From Candidatus Altimarinota bacterium (GTDB taxonomy: Bacteria; Patescibacteriota; Gracilibacteria; JAUYGZ01), in the NCBI GenBank assembly GCA_029233985.1, contig JARGOK010000001.1, forward strand, positions 681,096-745,095: 64,000 nucleotides of DNA, written 5' to 3'. Each line of letters begins with the position of its first letter. Positions within the stretch are counted from its first letter, which is position 1. Positions 58,297-64,000 of this stretch are shown here, piece by piece. The translations under genes and the position numbers were made by a program. Below the pieces are notes generated by a model. The model had not been told where the DNA came from, made no database searches, and was given only the letters and a program-made list of their open reading frames with translations.

Positions 58297-58316
58297 CCCT
58301 TACAGAAAGGGTTTTT
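58297..58316 (+). terminator. Small hairpin with T-run in the rlmD leader
   Basis: CCCTT-ACAGA-AAGGG then TTTTT, just after the predicted start site and 60 bases before the ATG. With no plus-strand gene upstream, it can only act on rlmD itself. Confidence 0.4.
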
Positions 58317-58377
58317 GGTACGTCATCCATACTGCCAGCCCGACAGAATATATCATTTCGTTCTTTAGCCATCTTTT

Positions 58378-59892
58378 ATGCGTCCTCGCCCGCAACGCTC
58401 TCCTGCTGTACAAGCTTTGAAAAAAGGAGAGGAGATTGAAGTCAAAATTGAAAAGCTCGTCCTTGGTGGGATGGGACTTGGTTTATATGATGCTTCAGAC
58501 CGTATTCCAGAAAATAAAGCTGATCACCCAGATGCCAAGAAACCCCTGAGAGTCTTTGTTGAAAGAGCCCTACCTGGACAGATCCTAAGAGTGCGAATCA
58601 AGCAAAAAAAACCCCGATACGTCATTGCAACCATAGTAGAAGTTATCCAAGAGTCGGCCTTGGCGATTCACCCAAAATGTCCTTACTTTGCTAACTCTGA
58701 AAAAGTTAATGACCAATCTCCATCATGTGGAGGATGCTTATGGCAAAACCTCAGCTATGAAGAACAATTGAAAGTGAAGGATGAGCAAGTACGAGATACT
58801 CTAACTCGTATTGGGAAAATTGAAAACTTGGAGATGGAACCGATTATCGCGAGCCCTGAGCCATGGTTTTATCGGAATAAGATCGAGCTCTCATTTGGAA
58901 TCAATGCAGATGGCTATACTGATTTTGGGTTTCGTGAGAGAGGGAAGTTCAACTCCATCATCCCTATCGAATCCTGCGTGATCTTTGATGAGAAACTCCC
59001 AGCAGTGCTCGATGTTATTCGTCGATATGTGAGAATGTTGGATGTAAAGCCGTTTGATTTTCAAAAATGCCCCGATGGATTTTGGCAGTTTCTCATTATC
59101 CGCAGGGGAGTACAGACAGGCGAATGGATGATTAATTTTGTCACTCGGCCAGGTGAAATTATTGATCGGCATCTCGCAGATGAGCTGCAAGAAATGCTGG
59201 GAGAGAGCCTCCAAAGCGTTTTACATACGGTAAACTTTGGGAAAGCGATCAGCTATATGGGCCACAAAAACAAAAAAGTCGAAGTCCTTTTTGGTCGAGA
59301 TTATATTTTGGAAGAATTGGGAGGACTGAGATTTAAGATCTCTCCTTTCTCATTTTTTCAAACCAATACTCTAGCTGCTGAAAGGCTCTATGAACAAGTT
59401 CGAGAGTTTGCTGCGCTAAAGGGGCATGAACGAGTACTAGATATGTACTGTGGTACAGGAACGATTGGGCAATACTTGGCACGAGATGCGAGAGAAGTCG
59501 TAGGAATGGAAATTTTGCCAGAAGCTATCGATGATGCCAATGAGAATTCTCGGATCAACAACCTCGCGAACTGCACGTACTTGTGTGGAGATGTGGATAA
59601 AATTTTATTTGAAAGCCGGAATAAATTTCTCCATGTAGATATGATCATCTTGGACCCTCCAAGAGCGGGAATTGCGAAAAAAGCTCTAAAGAAAGTCCTT
59701 AGTCTGATGCCTGAAGTCGTGATCTATGTGTCTTGCAATCCTGCTACACTTGCTCGTGACCTGTTTGATTTCCGCTCCAAAGGCTACGAAGTGGTAAAAG
59801 TCCGTGCTCTGGACCTCTTTCCTCAGACTCATCACGTAGAGACTGTTGTTCGCTTAGAACGAAAAAAAAGAAACATAAAAAGAGTTCAGTAA
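58378..59892 (+). CDS. rlmD: 23S rRNA (uracil-C5)-methyltransferase, RlmD/RumA family
   Basis: 504 residues. N-terminal TRAM domain (about 15-85), an iron-sulphur cluster site with Cys101, Cys117, Cys120 (CGGC) and Cys200 (ESCVIF), and a C-terminal SAM methyltransferase with DMYCGTGTIGQYLA, ILDPPRAGI and the catalytic VSCNPATLARD (Cys453). Transfers a methyl group from SAM to C5 of a uracil in 23S rRNA (U1939 in E. coli RlmD; single Gram-positive enzymes can also do U747). An insert in the TRAM domain (DASDRIPENKADHPDAKK) is lineage-specific. Single gene with own promoter. Confidence 0.93.
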   Translation: MRPRPQRSPAVQALKKGEEIEVKIEKLVLGGMGLGLYDASDRIPENKADHPDAKKPLRVFVERALPGQILRVRIKQKKPRYVIATIVEVIQESALAIHPKCPYFANSEKVNDQSPSCGGCLWQNLSYEEQLKVKDEQVRDTLTRIGKIENLEMEPIIASPEPWFYRNKIELSFGINADGYTDFGFRERGKFNSIIPIESCVIFDEKLPAVLDVIRRYVRMLDVKPFDFQKCPDGFWQFLIIRRGVQTGEWMINFVTRPGEIIDRHLADELQEMLGESLQSVLHTVNFGKAISYMGHKNKKVEVLFGRDYILEELGGLRFKISPFSFFQTNTLAAERLYEQVREFAALKGHERVLDMYCGTGTIGQYLARDAREVVGMEILPEAIDDANENSRINNLANCTYLCGDVDKILFESRNKFLHVDMIILDPPRAGIAKKALKKVLSLMPEVVIYVSCNPATLARDLFDFRSKGYEVVKVRALDLFPQTHHVETVVRLERKKRNIKRVQ

Positions 59893-60083
59893 TCATGAAT
59901 AGGACATGAACCTATACATAAACTTAAAAAAACTCTTACATTACCAATACTTATTCAGCGTTGGCAGATATTTTCAAGGTATACAGAGTATATTTGAGAG
60001 AACAATGTCTATAACCACAATTATTGGTTGATCATCATTTTGTATATCCAGTACTCCATTTAGCATGAAATGGGTATTTATTG

Positions 60084-60160
60084 TGGGGCGGATGATGGGG
60101 CTCGAACCCACGACCCTCGGTACCACAAACCGATGCTCTAACCAACTGAGCTACATCCGC
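60084..60160 (-). tRNA. tRNA-His (GTG anticodon)
   Basis: Full cloverleaf on the minus strand: acceptor GCGGATG/CATCCGC, D arm GCTC...GAGC, anticodon stem TCGGT/ACCGA with loop TTGTGGT (anticodon GTG), T arm GTGGG-TTCGAGC-CCCAT. Base 73 is C and CCA is encoded (60086-60084). A G at -1 (position 60161) is encoded, the hallmark of tRNA-His. Confidence 0.97.
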
Positions 60161-60189
60161 CATGTAAAATGCTGAAAAACAGCAGAGAT

Positions 60190-60217
60190 ATTGTACTGTT
60201 CTGGCTGAATTTCGCAA
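60190..60217 (-). promoter_or_regulatory. Promoter of tRNA-His
   Basis: Minus-strand TTGCGA (60217-60212), 16-base spacer, TACAAT (60195-60190). A GCTG-TTTTT-CAGC hairpin lies between it and the tRNA. Confidence 0.65.
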
Positions 60218-60326
60218 GTAATACTTCGCTGTGCCGGCTTCTTTTGGCGAGGTGAAGCAGGGGATTTTGCGTTGCTCTAGAAGGCATGGTCACCTAAACT
60301 TGTGGAGATTTAAACTGAATTACCCT

Positions 60327-60965
60327 ATGGCCAAGCGAATGGACGATACTGAGACCCTTGGAGAGTTTCTTCGAGATGTAGCAATGAACGTTGTGGTGAT
60401 TGTCACCGTGTTCTTAATTGTTCATTTTTTTATAGCGGCTCCTTTTCAAGTAGTGGGAAATTCGATGATCAGTACTTTGCAAGACGATGAGTACATCGTG
60501 GTTTCAAAGCTCGAATACCTCATTGGAAACCCTGGCAGAGGTGATATTGTTGTCTTCCACCCCCCTCAAAACGCTGATGACTACTACATCAAGCGTGTTA
60601 TTGGGATCCCTGGAGACACTGTCCAACTAAAAAGTGGCGACGTCTTTGTGAATGGCCTCAAAATTGGTGAGAGCTTTTTGGATGAAGGAATGATCACTTG
60701 TCTAGTACCTCATATGAAGTCTTGCCCTGGCGACAATCGCACTTACCAAGTTCCAGACGACCAATATTTTGTATTGGGTGACAATCGCCATGGGAGCTCT
60801 GACAGCCGCGGCTGGTTTGATGATGACAACAAGCCTTCCCCTTTTGTAACTCGATCGAGCATCCAAGGAAAGACACGAATGGTCGTTTTCCCATTGCCAA
60901 GTGTGCGAATCATTGACCAAACATCAGTCTTTGACGAAGCTCTGAATGGACTCAGAGCCAACTAG
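60327..60965 (+). CDS. lepB: Signal peptidase I
   Basis: 212 residues from the ATG at 60327; an earlier in-frame ATG at 60231 adds 32 residues unlike the family and is not used. One TM helix (MNVVVIVTVFLIVHFFIAAP). Catalytic Ser46 in VVGNSMISTL, general base Lys89 in YYIKRVIGIPGD, and the C-terminal GDNRHGSSDSRGW box. Cleaves signal peptides of exported proteins on the outer face of the membrane; its clients here would be the S-layer, FN3 and surface-operon proteins. A Cys pair (TCLVPHMKSC) sits in an extra loop. yidD follows after 6 bases. Confidence 0.96.
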   Translation: MAKRMDDTETLGEFLRDVAMNVVVIVTVFLIVHFFIAAPFQVVGNSMISTLQDDEYIVVSKLEYLIGNPGRGDIVVFHPPQNADDYYIKRVIGIPGDTVQLKSGDVFVNGLKIGESFLDEGMITCLVPHMKSCPGDNRTYQVPDDQYFVLGDNRHGSSDSRGWFDDDNKPSPFVTRSSIQGKTRMVVFPLPSVRIIDQTSVFDEALNGLRAN

Positions 60966-60971
60966 TTTATT

Positions 60972-61205
60972 ATGGGAAAAACACTGTTTACCTTTTTCAT
61001 TCGACTGTATCAGCTTTTTATAGCTGAGCCTTTAGTATGGTTTTCAAAGCTTCTTTTTGGGACGCGCTGTAAATATACGCCGAGCTGTAGTGAATATGGG
61101 AAGTTGGCTATTGAGAAGCATGGCGTGTGGAAAGGAGGAGTGATGACAGCGTGGAGACTAATGAGATGTGCGCCGTGGGGCAAAGGGGGAGTCGATATTC
61201 CCTAG
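60972..61205 (+). CDS. yidD: Membrane protein insertion efficiency factor YidD
   Basis: 77 residues, usual length. FIRLYQLFIAEPLVWFSKLL is the amphipathic N-terminal helix, then the family signature CKYTPSCSEYGKLAIEKHG, GGVMTAWRLMRCAPWGKGGVD. Assists YidC-mediated membrane insertion. It is normally near rnpA/yidC, but here it is coupled to lepB (6-base gap), an export-related pairing that makes sense functionally. Confidence 0.95.
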   Translation: MGKTLFTFFIRLYQLFIAEPLVWFSKLLFGTRCKYTPSCSEYGKLAIEKHGVWKGGVMTAWRLMRCAPWGKGGVDIP

Positions 61206-61241
61206 CGGGAATGAAGAGAAAGGTGGAGATTAAGAAGGAGG

Positions 61242-61333
61242 GCAGCCCCCACCTTAAAAAGAGAACCGCCCAGCGTGATCTACAATGGCAATTGTTTTTT
61301 GGAATGTCTCCCCTTTTAAGGGGCAGAGAGGAC
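61242..61333. repeat. Two opposed copies of the CCCCTTTTAAGGGG-type repeat
   Basis: A degenerate copy at 61242-61270 (AGCCCCCACCTTAAAAAGAG) and a good inverted copy at 61306-61333 (GTCTCCCCTTTTAAGGGGCA), filling the spacer between convergent genes. Confidence 0.65.
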
Positions 61334-61336
61334 TGC

Positions 61337-64000
61337 CTACGACTTGTGGATTCTTCTACCAGTTATGAAGCACACTGCCAGACTGACAAAGAGGAAAACA
61401 AACATATAGAGAGGCTCCTTTGTTTTAGAAGGAAGAGCAAACGAAGCCTGAGCTTCATGAATGAGCTCGAATTGTTTGATAGTAATACCGTCATCGCTTA
61501 ATTGATATCGAATAGGGGTGTTTTCTTTGGCGAGAAGTTCGGTGAGTTGAATTGGGATACTGCTGACCTTCAAAGAAGACCCATCTGCAAGGACGATGCT
61601 TTGTTTTCCTGGATCAAATTGAAAGATACTGGAGGTGAGCCAGGTCTGAGAGCGCGATGCGAGACGAAAGAGAGGCTTTGGAGCTGATGACTTCTTCACT
61701 TTTGATGTTCTTTTTTTTGAGAGCTTGCTTCCGTTGAGATTGGTAGCGAGAGAAAAGGGAATGGGTTCTTTCATCTCACTCAAGCGTCCTTTGTAGTCGA
61801 GAGCTTTTGCTTCGGCGCGATGTATTCCTTTTTCTAGCCCGAGGTCTACTTTGTATTCCCAGGTCCCATCGGATTGAACGGGTATGAGAACTGTTTGGGG
61901 AGTAGAATGAAGAGTGAGCTGAATGGAAGTGTAGGGCCGAGAATTTCCAAAGAATCGAAGAGTCCGCTGGGTTTGTTTTATATTCATCTGCAGAGACTCC
62001 GTGAGGTAGTCTTTGTATTGTTGGTTTTTTGTGAGCGCCCCTGACTTTATGAGGAGATCATAATCATCTGGGAAACCGTTGCCATCTGAGTCTATGTTTT
62101 GAGGATCCATACCCAAGGCTAATTCGTCTGTGTCGCTGATACCATCATTGTCACTGTCCTTGTCTTGAGTGATGAGAACGGCTTCATTTTGTTTTCCTGG
62201 AGTGCCTTCTGAAAGCAGCTGCCAACTCTGAGTGACAGGGTTTCGTGACCAAGACTGGTCATCTTTGACAGAGAGCGAATACGTGAAAGTGTCTCGAACT
62301 GTTTCAAGAGGATCGATCAACAAAATAGTCTCTTCTTTGTTTTTCAGACTTCTGCGGAGACGGGTAAAAGCGATGATGCCACCACCTGAAACATTCCCAG
62401 GTAGCAGAGTCTCAGAACTAGCTCCTAGCAAATTTGGACTATCAGAGAAACTGACCCCATCCATTAATACGTCTTCCATCAATTCAACTAGTGATTTTTG
62501 CTTGCTGTTTATGATCTTCCAATCTGTAAGGTCAGCAGATAATTCGCTGAGGTTTTTTATCTCGATATACTCTCCACCTTCGGTGTCTTTGCCTTTGGGG
62601 TTCGCCAAGACCTCATTGAGCTTCACAAACTCCCAGGCCTCTTGATTGTATTTTTTCTCTGGTTTTTCTTCTGCTTCTTTTTCTTTTAGCTCCTCTTCTT
62701 TTTCCTCTTTCTCAGGCTTGAGCTCTTCTAGCTTTTCTTCGATAGCGACAAATTCCTCGAGCTCCTCGTCTATTACCTCATCTTGTTTTTCTCTCACCTG
62801 CATTATTTCATTACTGGCCCACATCCCGACTTTATTTTGTTCGGCTTGAATCTGGAGCTGACGGAATTCTTCCCAGAACTGAAAGGGGAACTTGAGATAG
62901 GCGAAGGCATATCCTTTTTCGATAAGGTCAGCATTGAAGTGACGGTCAGCAAGATGGATGTACGCGAGAAGACGCCCGTATTTTCCTCGCTTGGTCAGAT
63001 CGTACTGGAGCTGAATGGTTTTTCCGGTCAGTTGATCCTTGGTGTAATTGGAAGCTTCTTTCCCGAATTTTTCCAGAGGCTTGAATGGATGCACGGTCTC
63101 TGGTGTATCTACTCCGATCAGGCGAACTCGTTCTTTCTTTCGGATCAAGATGGCTTTGGACTCGAGGCCTGAGCTGAAACAGTTGAGAGGCTCTGAAGTG
63201 CGACTCTTGTAGAGAAAAATGTCGATAGTGTCTCCATCTACAACACTGATCACCTTGGCACAATCAGGAGTGACCTTATCGATATTGAGGAGGTCGTCTC
63301 GAGTGAGGACAAGACCATCGGCCACTGGCGTCTTCCATTCTAAAATATCGACCTGTACACCCGTAGGGTCGAGAAGCCTAATCTGATCGGCTGTATTGCG
63401 GAGTGTGATGCCAGTGATGTCTGATGAAAAGCGATAGTACTGTTTTGGTGGAAGCGTAACATTGAGAATACTAAAAGGTTTTGACCCCCCAGGACGATTG
63501 TCGATTTGCCAGCCCTGAAGTGAGAAAGATTCATTCGAACTATTTTTGATTTCAATCCACTCTCTGCCTTTGTCGGACCCTTTTGGATTTGCCAAAAACC
63601 TGTGGATATATACTTTTGCTGAAAGCTGCAGGTAGACATCTTCAGTTGCGAAAGGGAAGTCATTGGCAAGGTTTGGGGTTGGGATAGTCCAGCGAAAAGC
63701 TCCTTCCTCATCTAGACTAAAACTTTGTCCTTCCTCAGAATCTGGATAATTGGCAGTTGCGACGAGTTCTTTATTTGGGTTGAGCAACTGGATACTGTCG
63801 CCTGCGTTGCGAAGAGTTATTTTATTAATAGCTAAGTGCTGGCCAGATGAGATAGTGAGCTCTCTAAGTATTTTTTTTGACTTCGCTCCAATTCTCCAAC
63901 CATTCAGGTCTATTTCTTTACTTCCTGTGTTTTTGATTTCTACAAATTCTACTCCAGTATCTCTCCCATATGGGTTTGGGAAGATCTCTGAAATCTGAAG
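61337..64000 (-). CDS. Surface nuclease with lamin-tail domains; 5' end outside window
   Basis: At least 887 residues; the frame is open to the right edge, so a TTG at 63787 is internal. Order: a lamin-tail domain (LQISEIFPNPYGRDTGVEFV), a second (HRFLANPKGSDKGREWIEIK), a staphylococcal nuclease-like domain (VISVVDGDTIDIF, RLIGVDTPET, LTKRGKYGRLLAYIHL, GYAFAY), a 60-residue Glu/Lys linker, a third lamin-tail domain (NEVLANPKGKDTEGGEYIEI), calcium-binding thrombospondin type 3-like repeats (DKDSDNDGISDTDELALG, DSDGNGFPDD), beta domains, and a C-terminal TM helix (YMFVFLFVSLAVCFITG) with a basic end. It should sit on the outer face of the membrane and cut nucleic acids. For a cell with little nucleotide synthesis, scavenging is the natural role. 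Confidence 0.88.
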   Translation of the reverse strand, partial: LQISEIFPNPYGRDTGVEFVEIKNTGSKEIDLNGWRIGAKSKKILRELTISSGQHLAINKITLRNAGDSIQLLNPNKELVATANYPDSEEGQSFSLDEEGAFRWTIPTPNLANDFPFATEDVYLQLSAKVYIHRFLANPKGSDKGREWIEIKNSSNESFSLQGWQIDNRPGGSKPFSILNVTLPPKQYYRFSSDITGITLRNTADQIRLLDPTGVQVDILEWKTPVADGLVLTRDDLLNIDKVTPDCAKVISVVDGDTIDIFLYKSRTSEPLNCFSSGLESKAILIRKKERVRLIGVDTPETVHPFKPLEKFGKEASNYTKDQLTGKTIQLQYDLTKRGKYGRLLAYIHLADRHFNADLIEKGYAFAYLKFPFQFWEEFRQLQIQAEQNKVGMWASNEIMQVREKQDEVIDEELEEFVAIEEKLEELKPEKEEKEEELKEKEAEEKPEKKYNQEAWEFVKLNEVLANPKGKDTEGGEYIEIKNLSELSADLTDWKIINSKQKSLVELMEDVLMDGVSFSDSPNLLGASSETLLPGNVSGGGIIAFTRLRRSLKNKEETILLIDPLETVRDTFTYSLSVKDDQSWSRNPVTQSWQLLSEGTPGKQNEAVLITQDKDSDNDGISDTDELALGMDPQNIDSDGNGFPDDYDLLIKSGALTKNQQYKDYLTESLQMNIKQTQRTLRFFGNSRPYTSIQLTLHSTPQTVLIPVQSDGTWEYKVDLGLEKGIHRAEAKALDYKGRLSEMKEPIPFSLATNLNGSKLSKKRTSKVKKSSAPKPLFRLASRSQTWLTSSIFQFDPGKQSIVLADGSSLKVSSIPIQLTELLAKENTPIRYQLSDDGITIKQFELIHEAQASFALPSKTKEPLYMFVFLFVSLAVCFITGRRIHKS

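Noticed and set aside
60035-60217. Minus-strand frame of 60 codons
   Set aside because: It is the known shadow translation of a tRNA gene (MADVAQLVRAS type); the real feature is tRNA-His.
1-64000. UGA recoded as glycine (Gracilibacteria/Absconditabacteria code)
   Set aside because: Long conserved genes contain no in-frame TGA, and TGA closes the DUF3048 gene at 24681-24683; the standard code fits.
1-64000. CRISPR array, insertion sequence or prophage
   Set aside because: No direct-repeat/spacer array, transposase, integrase or phage structural gene was seen; the tandem repeat at 3064-3210 is coding.

Overview
The window reads as a chromosome segment of a Candidate Phyla Radiation (Patescibacteria) bacterium; a Peregrinibacteria-like lineage is my best guess, but no rRNA is present to confirm it. 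The reasons are moderate GC, many two-TM or single-TM proteins of CPR type (DUF3048, DUF4012, a T4SS-pilin-like protein), a giant SLH-anchored surface protein, no amino-acid or nucleotide biosynthesis apart from IMP dehydrogenase, and intergenic spacers full of short palindromic repeats. TGA behaves as a stop, so the code is the standard bacterial one. Almost no start codon has a Shine-Dalgarno sequence. Several genes instead have clear TTGACA/TTGGCA-17-TATAAT-type promoters a few tens of bases upstream.

Layout. 1-8 kb: information and housekeeping genes (rpoD 3' part, greA, rpmG, guaB, rdgB, murG) with repeat-rich spacers. 8-13 kb: a membrane Ser/Thr kinase, a secreted FN3 protein and a MORN-type lipoprotein. 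13.3-18.1 kb: a 1591-residue S-layer-type protein whose upstream region holds a possible small structured RNA. 18.6-28 kb: pilin-like protein, khpA, rpsP, serS, a TPR protein, rplY, the DUF3048/DUF4012 pair and ssb. 27.5-33.7 kb: an accessory-looking block with a TGTC/GACA-rich non-coding stretch, a tail-anchored HTH protein, an ATP-grasp/degenerate retropepsin/DUF1704 (QEGLA) fusion, a RimK-type ligase and a kinase-fold-like protein. 34-36 kb: nrnA with a long Pro-rich tail that carries copies of the dispersed repeat. 36-44.7 kb: a PBP1C/alpha-2-macroglobulin pair. 45-51.6 kb: a lysine-rich membrane protein with a thioredoxin-like domain, an unknown gene, and an isoleucyl-tRNA synthetase containing two complete histidine-phosphatase domains. 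52-58 kb: five adjacent genes for exported proteins, at least two of them translationally linked. 58-64 kb: rlmD, tRNA-His, lepB, yidD and a surface nuclease with lamin-tail domains.

The genes fit a small cell that invests heavily in its surface (S-layer, SLH proteins, A2M, surface nuclease for scavenging nucleic acids, T4SS-like pilin) and keeps its own translation machinery. The two strongest candidates for undescribed biology are the doubly interrupted IleRS and the ATP-grasp/pseudo-retropepsin/QEGLA fusion beside RimK, which looks like a writer and eraser of amino-acid or peptide tags.
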